Part shown: piece after piece, positions 41,892 to 52,142 of the stretch | How positions within the stretch are numbered: position 1 is the first letter of the stretch | Layout: every line of letters begins with the position of its first letter | Origin: Seonamhaeicola sp. ML3 | GTDB lineage: Bacteria > Bacteroidota > Bacteroidia > Flavobacteriales > Flavobacteriaceae | DNA length: 64,000 nucleotides | Direction of reading: 5' to 3' | Assembly: GCF_023273855.1 (NCBI RefSeq) | Contig: NZ_CP096884.1 | Coordinates: 3,286,001-3,350,000 of the forward strand | Position numbers and translations under genes: made by a program | The notes under the pieces: model-generated | Databases searched by the model: none | Told to the model about the DNA's origin: nothing | Seen by the model: the letters and a program-made list of their open reading frames with translations, nothing else

Positions 41892-41995
41892 CACATATTA
41901 ATTGGATGTGACTTCATCCATTAGTCTGGTGTCTTAATTAAAAAGAACTCGTAATATTCCACAAAAAGAATGGAGGGATTATAAGTTTTTAAAGA

Positions 41996-42022
41996 AAAGA
42001 CACCATTCTCCCAGGTGTCTTT
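41996..42022 (+). terminator. Terminator before the DUF4197 gene
   Basis: AAAGACACC/GGTGTCTTT stem with a nine-base loop and a T-rich tail. Confidence 0.65.
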
Positions 42023-42046
42023 CTATTTTTGTTAAAAAAATAAATC

Positions 42047-42748
42047 ATGAAGAAAAAAATTGCGATTCTAATTATAGCCTTTAATCTAGTGGCTTGTGCC
42101 GAACTACAACACGTAGTGAACCAATTACCTCAAGGAGGAATTTCTAACGCAGATATGGCCTCGGGGTTGAGGCAAGCATTACATTTCGGTATTGATAAAC
42201 AAGTGACTAAACTCACCCAAAAAGATGGCTTCTTTAAAAATGAACTAGTTAAAATTTTATTACCTGAAGAACTACAAAAAGTTGACAAAACCTTAAGAGA
42301 TATAGGATTAGGAAAGCTCGCAGACGAAGGTTTAAAAGTGCTTAATAGAGCTGCCGAAGACGCCGTGAAAGAGGCTACACCAATATTTATCGATGCTGTA
42401 AAAGGCATAACCTTTGCCGATGCAAAAAATATCCTTTTAGGGAACGACAATGCTGCCACAGCATATTTAAGTAGTAAAACAGAAACGGCATTATACGCTA
42501 AATTCAATCCGGTTATTAAAAATTCGTTTTCTAAAGTTGGGGCAGATAGTATTTGGAAAAACCTTATTACCAAATACAATAATTTACCTTTTACAAAAGA
42601 TGTAAACACAGACCTTACGGACTATGTCACTAAAGAGGCTCTAAACGGTGTTTACACAATGATTGCCCAGGAAGAAAAAGAAATAAGGACCAAGGCATCA
42701 TCGAGAACAACCGATCTACTTAAAAAGGTTTTTGCTCTACAAGACTGA
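42047..42748 (+). CDS. DUF4197 family lipoprotein
   Basis: 233 residues. Signal with lipobox (MKKKIAILIIAFNLVACAEL). GGISNADMASGLRQALHFGI and DGFFKNELVKILLPEELQKV are characteristic of DUF4197, followed by a mainly helical body. Function unknown. Confidence 0.9.
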   Translation: MKKKIAILIIAFNLVACAELQHVVNQLPQGGISNADMASGLRQALHFGIDKQVTKLTQKDGFFKNELVKILLPEELQKVDKTLRDIGLGKLADEGLKVLNRAAEDAVKEATPIFIDAVKGITFADAKNILLGNDNAATAYLSSKTETALYAKFNPVIKNSFSKVGADSIWKNLITKYNNLPFTKDVNTDLTDYVTKEALNGVYTMIAQEEKEIRTKASSRTTDLLKKVFALQD

Positions 42749-42859
42749 TAACATTTTAAGAAAATAAATAAAAGAATACGAGTTAAACCATCATGGTTTT
42801 GAGAATTTTTTAAAATTATTTTAAATTTATTATATTTAGGATAATTTAAATAATCAACC

Positions 42860-43057
42860 ATGAGTCGTTCAAACTTAATCAAGAGTCGGAAAGAAACTCT
42901 TAACAAACGTTACAAGGAACTTGTTGAGCAGGCTTACAACTTAAGACAAACCGATTCTGCACTAAGCGACTTTTCTGAATTCAAGGCCATAGAACTTTTA
43001 GATGAAATAAACCGCCTTAATTACCTATACAGGGACATGGCCCAAACGCCGCTCTAA
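42860..43057 (+). CDS. Lacal_2735-like small protein
   Basis: 65 residues: SRKETLNKRYKELVEQAYNL then DSALSDFSEFKAIELLDEIN. This length and the helix-turn-helix hairpin fit the small Flavobacteriaceae Lacal_2735 family. Function unknown. Confidence 0.7.
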   Translation: MSRSNLIKSRKETLNKRYKELVEQAYNLRQTDSALSDFSEFKAIELLDEINRLNYLYRDMAQTPL

Positions 43058-43135
43058 GATTTACATTTCTTTAACACAATACCCACATCCAAGTTACATT
43101 AGTTTACGTATTTTAAAGTATAATAAAGATACGTT

Positions 43136-43279
43136 ATGAACAATCATTTTTGTAGAGTTGGCAAGATCAAACCAAACTTTAGCAGTTTAAGTCTTAAGGA
43201 AATTGAAAAAAGAATCAACAACTTTGTTGATGACATTAGCAAAGTAGATCTTTCTAAAGATTTAAACGGAGTGCTTTAA
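43136..43279 (+). CDS. Possible small protein
   Basis: 47 residues, MNNHFCRVGKIKPNFSSLSL to DLSKDLNGVL, too short for a family call. Real coding is suggested only by the ATG after an AT-rich leader and charged, helical content. Confidence 0.35.
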   Translation: MNNHFCRVGKIKPNFSSLSLKEIEKRINNFVDDISKVDLSKDLNGVL

Positions 43280-43304
43280 ACTAGGTAAACGCTTTGGTTA
43301 ATCT

Positions 43305-43448
43305 TTAACCAAACCAAAAAAACATTACACCATCTACCAAAACTATTTTAGCTTTTGGGTAATACTGTTTAAACTCTTTTTTATGCTTTTCGGAAAAAGG
43401 GAAACGGTCTCTTGAGAGTAAAATTAAATCGACTGTTTTAATACTCAT
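43305..43448 (-). pseudogene. C-terminal remnant of a helical-backbone metal receptor
   Basis: 47 residues. DLILLSRDRFPFSEKHKKEF and AKIVLVDGVMFFWFG match the usual end of cobalamin/iron substrate-binding (helical backbone metal receptor) proteins. The upstream 200 residues are missing; the next upstream gene on this strand is pyrF's neighbourhood rather than the rest of the gene. Confidence 0.5.
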
Positions 43449-43491
43449 AAATCCTATTCAGAATAACAGACTTTCAATATATCATAACCCA

Positions 43492-44322
43492 TTAGGAACT
43501 TTTAGAATAACGTGACAACTCCAATTGCATTTCCTTTTGTAGTTGTTCTGCTTTAACAGCGGCAGCAGTTGCAAAATCATTTCCATTAGAAGAATAAATA
43601 ATACCTCTAGAAGAATTAATAAGTAATCCAACAGAAGCATTCATACCATATTTACAAACATCTTGCAAATTCCCTCCTTGTGCACCTACACCAGGAACCA
43701 ACAAAAAGCTATCTGGAATAATTTGTCGTATATCTGCTAAATATTCTGCTTTGGTGGCTCCAACAACATACATTAGGTTTTCTGTATTCTGCCAAGTTTT
43801 TGAAGTTTCCAAAACCTGCTTGTACAGTTGTTTATTATCTACCGTTTTTGTTTGAAAATCGAAAGCACCTTGATTAGAAGTTAAGGCCAAAAGAATGGTA
43901 TGTTTACTTTTGAAAGCCAGAAATGGCTCAACCGAATCCTTACCCATATACGGCGCTACCGTTACAGAATCGAACGCTAGGTCTTCAAAAAAAGCCTTTG
44001 CGTACATGGTACTGGTATTGCCAATATCGCCACGTTTAGCATCGGCAATAGTGAAAATCTCAGGATGATTCTCATTAATATAATTAATAGTCCTTTCTAA
44101 TGCTCGCCACCCCTTTATACCGTAGGCCTCGTAAAAGGCTGTGTTAGGTTTATAGGCTACACATAAATGGTGTGTTGCATCTATAATCGCTTTATTAAAT
44201 GCAAAAATAGGATCTTCTTCTTTCAGAAGGTGTTCTGGAATTTTATTCAAATCTACATCCAACCCAATACATAAAAAGGATTGTTTTCTTTTGATTTCAG
44301 AGATTAGTTGGTTTTGGGTCAT
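43492..44322 (-). CDS. pyrF: Orotidine-5'-phosphate decarboxylase (long type)
   Basis: 276 residues of the long PyrF type. [17 protein letters not shown] near the start, catalytic [11 protein letters not shown] near 92, [15 protein letters not shown], and the phosphate site [13 protein letters not shown] near 210. Converts OMP to UMP, the last step of pyrimidine synthesis. The start overlaps the four-helix-bundle gene's stop by 4 bases. Confidence 0.95.
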   Translation of the reverse strand: MTQNQLISEIKRKQSFLCIGLDVDLNKIPEHLLKEEDPIFAFNKAIIDATHHLCVAYKPNTAFYEAYGIKGWRALERTINYINENHPEIFTIADAKRGDIGNTSTMYAKAFFEDLAFDSVTVAPYMGKDSVEPFLAFKSKHTILLALTSNQGAFDFQTKTVDNKQLYKQVLETSKTWQNTENLMYVVGATKAEYLADIRQIIPDSFLLVPGVGAQGGNLQDVCKYGMNASVGLLINSSRGIIYSSNGNDFATAAAVKAEQLQKEMQLELSRYSKSS

Positions 44323-44687
44323 TGGTTTTGGGTATTAGCGACTTTCTTTGAATAATTAATTAAGGATTTTATTCTTTTTTGAATTACATTAATCTCTGCG
44401 ATAAGTTCTTTAGGATATTTAAAATATGATAATTCTGAACAGATTATAATATGGGTTTCCAGCTCAAAAGCAGACCCTAAACTTATTTGTAAAAATCTAA
44501 CAAAATCTTTTTGGGAGTCTTTAGCACAACCTTCTGCTATATTTGCTGGTATCGAAACAACACATCTTGAAATTTGAGATTTCAATCCAAACTTTTCGGT
44601 TTCAGGCAAATTTTCTATTAATGAATAAATCTTTTTAACAAGGGTTATAGAATCTTTCCAGATATCTAACTCTCTAAAATTCCTCAT
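44319..44687 (-). CDS. Four-helix-bundle protein (S23 family)
   Basis: 122 residues: [20 protein letters not shown], then [24 protein letters not shown], the signature of the 23S-intervening-sequence-type helical bundle. Function unknown; it lies between prfA and pyrF. Confidence 0.88.
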   Translation of the reverse strand: MRNFRELDIWKDSITLVKKIYSLIENLPETEKFGLKSQISRCVVSIPANIAEGCAKDSQKDFVRFLQISLGSAFELETHIIICSELSYFKYPKELIAEINVIQKRIKSLINYSKKVANTQNQ

Positions 44688-44749
44688 CTATTGTTTTCTT
44701 TTTAACCTTTTCCCTTTTTCCAAACACCTATTACCTAAAACCAAAAACC

Positions 44750-45832
44750 TTACAAGTCATCACTAGCCTTTAACTTTTCGGTGTTTTCAGCTAGCATAAG
44801 TTCATCAATTATTTTTTGAATATCTCCGTTTACAATATTCTGCAAATCATAAAGGGTAAGCCCAATTCTGTGATCTGTAACACGGCCTTGAGGATAATTG
44901 TAGGTCCTAATTTTGGCACTCCTATCTCCAGACGACACCATACTACCGCGTTTGGCAGCATCTTCTTCCTGCTTCTTGGCCAACTCTAAATCGTACAAAC
45001 GCGATCGTAAAACCTTAAAGGCTTTTTCTTTGTTTTTATGCTGCGACTTTTGATCCTGGCATTGCGCGACTAAACCGGTTGGAATATGCGTTAAACGCAC
45101 TGCGGAATACGTTGTGTTAACCGACTGCCCACCCGGACCCGAAGAACAGAAAAAATCGATCCTAACATCTTTAGGATTAATTTCAATATCAAACTCTTCG
45201 GCCTCAGGAAACACCATACATGTTGCCGCACTAGTGTGCACTCGACCTTGTGTTTCGGTCTGTGGTACGCGCTGTACACGATGTACTCCAGCTTCAAATT
45301 TTAAAGTGCCGTAAACGTCCTCTCCCGAAACTTCAAATTGAATTTCTTTAAAGCCACCATTAGTGCCCTCACTAAAATCTACAGTGCTAACTTTCCATCC
45401 TCTGCCTTCACAATACTTTGTGTACATTCTAAACAAATCGCCGGCAAAAATACTGGCCTCGTCCCCACCTGTTCCGGCTCGTAATTCAACTACAGCATTT
45501 TTAGCATCCTCGGGATCTTTTGGAATTAATAGCACCCTTATTTCTTCTTCTAACTTTGGGATACCGTCCTTGGCTTCATCATACTGCATCTTGGCCATCT
45601 CTACCATTTCGGCATCACTTCCATCGGCTATAATCTCTTCGGCTTCAGATAAATTATCTGTGAGCTCGATATAAGCCTCGCGCTTATCCATTAAAATCCT
45701 TAAATCCTTGTATTCCCTATTAAGCTCCACATAGCGCTTTTGATCTGAGATAATATCGGGCTGAATGATCAAATCACTCACCTCATCAAAACGCTGCTTC
45801 ACTATTTGTAGTTTCTCTAACATCTGCCTCAT
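44750..45832 (-). CDS. prfA: Peptide chain release factor 1
   Basis: 360 residues; [15 protein letters not shown] at 45823 is an equally plausible start. GGQ motif in [20 protein letters not shown] (near 238) hydrolyses peptidyl-tRNA at UAA/UAG codons; [18 protein letters not shown] and [20 protein letters not shown] are typical of RF1. Confidence 0.96.
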   Translation of the reverse strand: MRQMLEKLQIVKQRFDEVSDLIIQPDIISDQKRYVELNREYKDLRILMDKREAYIELTDNLSEAEEIIADGSDAEMVEMAKMQYDEAKDGIPKLEEEIRVLLIPKDPEDAKNAVVELRAGTGGDEASIFAGDLFRMYTKYCEGRGWKVSTVDFSEGTNGGFKEIQFEVSGEDVYGTLKFEAGVHRVQRVPQTETQGRVHTSAATCMVFPEAEEFDIEINPKDVRIDFFCSSGPGGQSVNTTYSAVRLTHIPTGLVAQCQDQKSQHKNKEKAFKVLRSRLYDLELAKKQEEDAAKRGSMVSSGDRSAKIRTYNYPQGRVTDHRIGLTLYDLQNIVNGDIQKIIDELMLAENTEKLKASDDL

Positions 45833-45942
45833 TTAATTGAAGCCCAAAAATACGATAATTTATGAATTCTAAACATGCACAGCGAAAGCTATTATTAACA
45901 CCAATAGAATATTTTTAACGCTGAAACGTTTCTAGTATTATC

Positions 45943-46230
45943 ATGCATCAATTGTATTCTATTTTTACATTTTATAAACCATTCATTCTTTGGTCTTTTA
46001 TCATTAACTTATTACTTTCTTTTTTTAAAGTAGAACCTATTATCATTGTGATTACCAAACTGTTTCTAATAGGGTTTTTATGGTATATTATAAATGAAAC
46101 CACCGCAAGAAGAAAGTTAATCTTGTACAAAAATTTAGGCATTTCATCATTTAAATTATTTTCGTTCATCTATGTTATCGACATTTTATTAAGCCTTCCT
46201 TTTCTTATAATATTGAATGAATTTGTATGA
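45943..46230 (+). CDS. Small membrane protein paired with an ABC ATPase
   Basis: 95 residues with three hydrophobic segments. Its stop overlaps the ABC ATPase start by 4 bases, so the two are translated together and may form a small transporter or a membrane-anchored ATPase unit. Confidence 0.65.
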   Translation: MHQLYSIFTFYKPFILWSFIINLLLSFFKVEPIIIVITKLFLIGFLWYIINETTARRKLILYKNLGISSFKLFSFIYVIDILLSLPFLIILNEFV

Positions 46231-46886
46231 TTTTAGAAGCAGATAGCATTGAACTCTATTTTAAAGGTAAAACAATTTTAAACGGGGTTTACTTAAAGGC
46301 ACAAACAGGAAAGGCTACAGGTATCCTTGGTAGAAACGGGTCAGGAAAAAGTTGTTTGTTAAGAATAATTTTTGGTGATTTAAAACCAAAATACAAGTTG
46401 ATAAGAATAGAGAACCAACCAATCCTTAAACCACTTTTTAAAACAAGAAAGACACATTATCTACCCCAATACAACTTTATTCCTAAAATATTTAAATTAA
46501 AAAAAATATTCAAGCTGTTTAAAGTTAACTGGTTTGATTTTATTATTGAATTTAAAAATTTCTCAATTTATAGGAACACCAAATTTGGCAAGCTCTCTGG
46601 TGGTGAACGCAGAATTATTGAGATCTATTTAATACTTAAAACACCTGGAGAAATCGTTTTATTAGATGAGCCTTTTAATGGAGTGGCTCCGATTCATATT
46701 GAGACAATTAAATCTTTAATACATCGAGAAAAAAGCCAAAAAGCCATCATTATTACAGACCACCGATATGCTGAAGTCATTGATGTTTGTGACACTATAT
46801 ATCTTATTAAAAACGGCTGGACTAAACCAATAAACAATCTAAACGAACTAGAAGATTATAATTATTTAAGTGTTGGTACCCTTTAA
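46227..46886 (+). CDS. ABC transporter ATP-binding protein
   Basis: 219 residues: Walker A GILGRNGSGKSCLL (near 37), signature KLSGGERRIIEIYL (near 130), Walker B GEIVLLDEPFNG and the H-loop IITDHRYAEV. Partner membrane protein lies just upstream. Substrate unknown. Confidence 0.9.
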   Translation: MILEADSIELYFKGKTILNGVYLKAQTGKATGILGRNGSGKSCLLRIIFGDLKPKYKLIRIENQPILKPLFKTRKTHYLPQYNFIPKIFKLKKIFKLFKVNWFDFIIEFKNFSIYRNTKFGKLSGGERRIIEIYLILKTPGEIVLLDEPFNGVAPIHIETIKSLIHREKSQKAIIITDHRYAEVIDVCDTIYLIKNGWTKPINNLNELEDYNYLSVGTL

Positions 46887-46889
46887 CTA

Positions 46890-46918
46890 AAAAAGGAAGC
46901 CTTGTAAGACTTCCTTTT
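46890..46918. terminator. Bidirectional terminator
   Basis: AAAAGGAAG/CTTCCTTTT stem between the convergent ABC ATPase and ribonucleotide reductase genes. Confidence 0.75.
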
Positions 46919-46938
46919 AAAAATCAGGTTATTGATTG

Positions 46939-49503
46939 CTAACCACACTTAGAAGAACCACAGTCCTTACAAGTTAAACAACCCTCTTGGTAGATTAAAT
47001 TATCTGAATTACAATTGTCGCAAGTTTGCCCCTTAACCTCTGTACCATCGGCCACATAGCGCTTTAAGGCTCTACCTACTCCGTTTTTCCATGTATTTAT
47101 GGACTCTGTGTCCAATTGAAGACTATTAATTAAATCAACAATTTTTACAATTGGCATACCATGGCGCAATGTACTGGAAATTAGCTTGGCATAGTTCCAA
47201 AATTCCGGATTAAACTTATGCGACAAACCTTCAATGGTTATTTTATAACCACGCTTGTCTTTATATTGAAAATCATACCTCGTAGTAGCATCTTCACTCT
47301 TGTTTTTGATAATCAAACCGTCGTTTACCCAACGTGGTATTAGGATACCATCTTCATCATCTACCAAACCGGTGAATATTTCATAAGGTTTTCCATCTAT
47401 TAAACCAATAAACGCTATCCATTTTTCCTTATTATTTTGAAATCTTACCACATCGGCCTCTAAGACCTGTGGCCGCTTGGTTGGAAATGGTGTTAAGGTT
47501 TCAGCTTTTAAATCTTCTTCCTTTTTTTCATCGTTGGAAATTAATACTCCAGAGCGTGAACCATCACGATATACGGTAACTCCCTTACAACCAACTTCCC
47601 ATGCTTTTAAATATAAATCGCCTACTAAGGCTTCAGAAACATCGTTGGGTAAATTAATAGTAACACTAATAGAATGATCTACCCATTTTTGAATTGCACC
47701 TTGCATACTTACTTTGCTCAGCCAATCAACATCATTTGATGTAGCACCATAATAAGGCGACTGCTTCACCAAATCGTCTAGCTCTTCCTGCGAAAAATTC
47801 TTGGTCGTATCTATGCCGTTTACCTCCATCCATTGTTTAAACCTATGATGGAAGACTACATATTCTTCCCAAGAATCGCCTACTTCATCAACAAAATCGA
47901 CCCGTACATCTTTATCTCCCGGGTTTACTTTTCGTCTTCTTTTGTAAACTGGCAAGAAAACTGGCTCAATTCCCGATGTTGTTTGGGTCATTAAACTAGT
48001 CGTCCCTGTTGGCGCAATAGTCAACAAGGCTATGTTTCGCCTACCATATTCCAACATTTCGTAATACAGTTTACTATCGGCTTCTTTTAATCTATTAATA
48101 AACGGATTTTCTTTTTCCCTGTCGGCATCAAAAATGCTGAATGCCCCTCGTTCTTTAGCCAAATGCACAGAAGCTCTGTAGGCTTCTATAGCGATAGTTT
48201 TATGAACCTCTAGCGAAAAAGCGTTTCCAGCTTCACTACCATATTGAATCCCCAAGGCTGCTAGCATATCACCTTCGGCAGTTATACCAATACCAGTTCT
48301 TCGTCCTTCTTCTGCTTTTCTTTTTATATTAATCCATAGGTTTTGTTCTACAGCTTTTACTTCATCCAATTCGGGATCCGAATCGATTTTCTTAAGAATA
48401 GCATCAATTTTTTCAAGTTCTAGATCAATAATATCATCCATTATACGCTGCGCATAAGCAACATGTTGTTTGAACAAGTCGAAATTGAATGATGCCTGTT
48501 CTGTAAACGGATTTTCTACATAAGAAAATAGATTGATAGCTAGAAGCCTGCAGGAGTCGTAAGGACAAAGCGGAATTTCTCCACAAGGATTTGTAGATAC
48601 GGTCTTGTAACCCAAATCGGCATAACAATCGGGCACAGATTCGTTTATAATAGTATCCCAAAATAAAATTCCAGGTTCGGCAGATTTCCAGGCATTGTGT
48701 ACAATTTTAGACCATAAATCGTTTGCTTTTACCGTTTTAGACACTTTAGGATTAGCACTAAAAACCGGATACTTTTGGGTATAATCGGTTTCGTTTTTTA
48801 CGGCCTTCATAAACTCATCATCTATCCTCACCGAAACATTGGCTCCAGTAACCTTACCTTGTTCTAGTTTGGCATTTATAAAGTCTTCAGAATCTGGATG
48901 GTTAATCGATACCGAAAGCATCAAAGCGCCCCTTCTCCCATCTTGAGCAACTTCTCTAGTAGAATTGGAATAGCGCTCCATAAAAGGTACGATACCCGTA
49001 GAAGTTAAAGCCGAATTTTTAACACCAGAACCTTTAGGACGAATATGCGATAAATCGTGCCCTACACCACCACGACGCTTCATGAGCTGAACCTGTTCTT
49101 GATCTATCTTCATGATGCCTCCATAAGAATCGGAATCACCGGAATTTCCTATTACAAAACAATTGGAAAGCGACGCTATTTGGTAAGGGTTGCCAATCCC
49201 GGCCATAGGACTGCCTTGCGGTACGATGTATTTAAAATTCTTGATTAAATCGAAAATATCTTCCTCACTTAGCGGGTTGGCATATTTAAGTTCTACGCGA
49301 GCAATTTCTTTGGCTATCCTCCTGTGCATATCGTTAGGTGTTAGCTCATAAATGTTTCCGTCAGAATCTTTTAGGGCATATTTATTGAGCCATACCCTTG
49401 CGGCGAGGTCGTCGTTCTTAAAATAATCTAAAGAGGCTTGAAAGGCTTGATCTTGTGTGTACGTTTTGGGCAAAGTTTTGGTTAGATTTTGTTTCATTAG
49501 CAA
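46939..49503 (-). CDS. nrdJ: Adenosylcobalamin-dependent ribonucleotide reductase (class II)
   Basis: 854 residues; MKQN (49497) may be the start. Barrel with ASLSNCFVIGN and GRRGALMLSVSINHPD, active-site segment STNPCGEIPLCPYDSCRLLA (finger-type Cys and Glu), IAPTGTTSLMTQTTSGIEP and the redox CxxC-type C-terminus (GQTCDNCNSDNLIYQEGCLT). Reduces ribonucleoside diphosphates or triphosphates using B12; oxygen-independent. Confidence 0.95.
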   Translation of the reverse strand: MLMKQNLTKTLPKTYTQDQAFQASLDYFKNDDLAARVWLNKYALKDSDGNIYELTPNDMHRRIAKEIARVELKYANPLSEEDIFDLIKNFKYIVPQGSPMAGIGNPYQIASLSNCFVIGNSGDSDSYGGIMKIDQEQVQLMKRRGGVGHDLSHIRPKGSGVKNSALTSTGIVPFMERYSNSTREVAQDGRRGALMLSVSINHPDSEDFINAKLEQGKVTGANVSVRIDDEFMKAVKNETDYTQKYPVFSANPKVSKTVKANDLWSKIVHNAWKSAEPGILFWDTIINESVPDCYADLGYKTVSTNPCGEIPLCPYDSCRLLAINLFSYVENPFTEQASFNFDLFKQHVAYAQRIMDDIIDLELEKIDAILKKIDSDPELDEVKAVEQNLWINIKRKAEEGRRTGIGITAEGDMLAALGIQYGSEAGNAFSLEVHKTIAIEAYRASVHLAKERGAFSIFDADREKENPFINRLKEADSKLYYEMLEYGRRNIALLTIAPTGTTSLMTQTTSGIEPVFLPVYKRRRKVNPGDKDVRVDFVDEVGDSWEEYVVFHHRFKQWMEVNGIDTTKNFSQEELDDLVKQSPYYGATSNDVDWLSKVSMQGAIQKWVDHSISVTINLPNDVSEALVGDLYLKAWEVGCKGVTVYRDGSRSGVLISNDEKKEEDLKAETLTPFPTKRPQVLEADVVRFQNNKEKWIAFIGLIDGKPYEIFTGLVDDEDGILIPRWVNDGLIIKNKSEDATTRYDFQYKDKRGYKITIEGLSHKFNPEFWNYAKLISSTLRHGMPIVKIVDLINSLQLDTESINTWKNGVGRALKRYVADGTEVKGQTCDNCNSDNLIYQEGCLTCKDCGSSKCG

Positions 49504-49682
49504 GTGGTAAAATATAGTTCAAGATGGATAAAAAAATTTGAACATAAAGATACTCAAACAAAATAATTTAGAACATGATAAAAATCATAAAGTCTACAAG
49601 AAAAACAACATAAAATACTAATTTACAAGTATTTAAAAATTTATCAACAACAAAAAGTTAACAAATAATTGAAAAGTATTTT

Positions 49683-50642
49683 TTAAAAATCAACAGCAAA
49701 ACCCACGCCGAGAAACTGTTTCCACTGAATTTTAGCACCAGCTTCATCAAATTCACCTTCTACATCGGTTTCCCTTTGGGTTTTCACGTCGTCATCATAT
49801 CGAAGATGAGATCCAAATCTGGCGCGCACATAGTTATTCACTTTAAAATCGAAGTCTAACCTCCAGTCTAAATCCACATTGCCGAAGTTATTTATATAGT
49901 CTGTATAAAGGCTTACACGATGCTGCATGTTTATATTTTGTGCTACTTCCATTTCATAACTGTTGGTAACCAATAACCCCAACTCGCGCCTAACTCTTTT
50001 ACCGGGAACGATAATATTACCCAATTCGTCAATAACAGCAGGATCTACACCAAAAGCTCCTGTATTAGCTAAGTCCTCATCTAAAACAAAAGTAGCTTTT
50101 AAGGTAACAGGTGAAAAATAAAAGGATAGCTTATCAATATGTTTACCATATTCCATACCGCCACCAAAAAATAAATATCCTGGCGCCATAAATTTAGAAA
50201 TAGGATCGTTGGTGTTGGGATATTTAAAACCGTTAGCAAATTGGGTTCTAAAATTTAGTTTTGCAGAATAATACCAATTAGACTCTAAACTTGGACGGTA
50301 ACCCATATCAGAGTTTATCTCAATTAAATCGTCTGTTTTTCGTAATTCTTTAGATTCTTGTTTATTCACCCCATAGCGCATAATTAAATTATTCCGCCAG
50401 GTAAAATATTTATCGCTGTAATTTCTAGAAGACTGTAAGCCTATTAACCCCGAAATGGAATTTACCCCTCCGGCATTCCAATTTACAAAGGCCACTTCGC
50501 TTAAATCTATAGAAGCCTTGTTTTTGCTTACCCATTGTGGGCCATCGTACTTTTTAGGTTTTTCTTTGAGATATAGAGAATCTGGTTGTGCATTAGAAAA
50601 ACAAAATAAAAGGCACAAAAAAACAGATAGAATGTATCGCAT
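49683..50642 (-). CDS. DUF3078 outer-membrane-type protein
   Basis: 319 residues from MRYILSVFLCLLFCFSNAQ, a signal peptide; a longer frame to 50690 is unlikely. The DUF3078 opening is KNKASIDLSEVAFVNWNAGG followed by NSISGLIGLQSS; the rest is a beta-barrel-like repeat of aromatic strands. Function unknown. Confidence 0.88.
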   Translation of the reverse strand: MRYILSVFLCLLFCFSNAQPDSLYLKEKPKKYDGPQWVSKNKASIDLSEVAFVNWNAGGVNSISGLIGLQSSRNYSDKYFTWRNNLIMRYGVNKQESKELRKTDDLIEINSDMGYRPSLESNWYYSAKLNFRTQFANGFKYPNTNDPISKFMAPGYLFFGGGMEYGKHIDKLSFYFSPVTLKATFVLDEDLANTGAFGVDPAVIDELGNIIVPGKRVRRELGLLVTNSYEMEVAQNINMQHRVSLYTDYINNFGNVDLDWRLDFDFKVNNYVRARFGSHLRYDDDVKTQRETDVEGEFDEAGAKIQWKQFLGVGFAVDF

Positions 50643-50714
50643 GGTTATGTTAGGTTGTTTAAGTTCCCTGTTTATCAATAACCATTCCATTATTGCTCTA
50701 GGAACTCATTATTT

Positions 50715-51893
50715 CTAGTAACTAAACTCTCCAAACTCACTTTTTATTGTAAGTTTCTTTTCTTCTGAAGCCTCAACCCTACCAATAACCTGGGCATCGA
50801 CATTAAAGGATTTAGAAATCGCTACGATATCGTCTGCTATTTCAGGCTTCACGTACAGTTCCATTCTATGGCCACAGTTAAAGACTTGGTACATTTCTTT
50901 CCAATCGGTCTTAGATTGCTCTTGAATTAATTTGAAAAGCGGCGGAATTGGAAACAAATTATCTTTTACCACATGATTCTTATCTATAAAATGAAGAATC
51001 TTAGTTTGGGCTCCACCAGAACAGTGTACCATACCGTGCACAGAGTCGCTGTTATATTTAGAGAGTATTTGTTTAATGATAGGCGCATAGGTTCTGGTTG
51101 GCGATAGCACCAGTTTACCGGCATCTATAGGGGCGTTTTCTACAGCATCAGTTAATTTTACATTACCAGAATAGACTAAATCCGATGGAACAGCGGCATC
51201 GAAACTTTCTGGGAATTTTTCGGCTAAATATTTGTGGAACACATCGTGGCGTGCAGATGTTAGTCCATTACTGCCCATACCGCCATTATATTCCTTTTCG
51301 TAAGTGGCTTGACCAAAAGAAGCCAGGCCAACAATAACATCGCCAGGTTGAATATTGGCGTTGTCTATCACATCGCTACGTTTCATTCTAGCAGTAACGG
51401 TAGAATCTACAATAATGGTTCTTACCAAATCGCCCACATCGGCAGTTTCGCCACCTGTAGAATGAATGGTAACACCATGTGCTTTAAGGTCTTCCAACAA
51501 CGCTTCGGTGCCGTTTATAATTGCTGAAATAACTTCTCCTGGAATTAAATTCTTATTCCTTCCAATGGTAGAAGACAGCATAATGTTATCGGTTGCACCA
51601 ACACACAATAAATCATCAATGTTCATAATTAGAGCATCTTGAGCAATGCCCTTCCAAACCGAAACATCTCCCGTTTCTTTCCAATACATATAAGCCAGCG
51701 ACGATTTTGTGCCCGCACCATCGGCATGCATGATCAAACAATAGTCCTCATGGTTGGTTAAATGATCTGGTACTATTTTACAAAAGGCTTTAGGAAACAA
51801 CCCTTTATTTATGTTCTTAATAGCATTGTGAACATCTTCTTTCGAGGCCGAAACCCCACGCTGCGCATATCGTTTAGAAACTTCTTGACTCAT
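50715..51893 (-). CDS. purM: Phosphoribosylformylglycinamidine cyclo-ligase (AIR synthase), Bacteroidota type
   Basis: 392 residues with PurM-fold features: MHADGAGTKSSLAYMYWKET, NIDDLLCVGATDNIMLSSTI, STGGETADVGDLV and VHGMVHCSGGAQTKILHFID, with the glycine-rich ATP site region GDVIVGLASFGQATYE. Closes the imidazole ring in purine synthesis. Longer than the E. coli enzyme, as usual in this phylum. Confidence 0.88.
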   Translation of the reverse strand: MSQEVSKRYAQRGVSASKEDVHNAIKNINKGLFPKAFCKIVPDHLTNHEDYCLIMHADGAGTKSSLAYMYWKETGDVSVWKGIAQDALIMNIDDLLCVGATDNIMLSSTIGRNKNLIPGEVISAIINGTEALLEDLKAHGVTIHSTGGETADVGDLVRTIIVDSTVTARMKRSDVIDNANIQPGDVIVGLASFGQATYEKEYNGGMGSNGLTSARHDVFHKYLAEKFPESFDAAVPSDLVYSGNVKLTDAVENAPIDAGKLVLSPTRTYAPIIKQILSKYNSDSVHGMVHCSGGAQTKILHFIDKNHVVKDNLFPIPPLFKLIQEQSKTDWKEMYQVFNCGHRMELYVKPEIADDIVAISKSFNVDAQVIGRVEASEEKKLTIKSEFGEFSY

Positions 51894-52086
51894 AATTATG
51901 TAATGTGCTGCAAAGGTAAACGTTTAAACGAAACTACAACTGTTTTTAAATCTGTTTTGCTAACAGGTTCTTAACTAAAATACAGACTTTATTTATCGCA
52001 ATAATTAACAAAAGTGCGTAAATACATTATTTTTATTGCTATTTTTACTACGTCCAATATTCAAAAAGAATTGGGACATAATAAAA

Positions 52087-52117
52087 ATAAACTCCCTAGG
52101 GAGTTTATACAACTGTT
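52087..52117 (+). repeat. attI-like entry site of the second array
   Basis: Perfect 22-bp palindrome at 52087-52108 (half-site ATAAACTCCCT) continued by ACAACTGTTG, so TTTATACAACTGTTG faces the array, one base different from the site at 6548-6563. No recombinase gene is near. Confidence 0.55.
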
Positions 52118-52142
52118 GTAGCACATTAAAAAAACCGACTAA

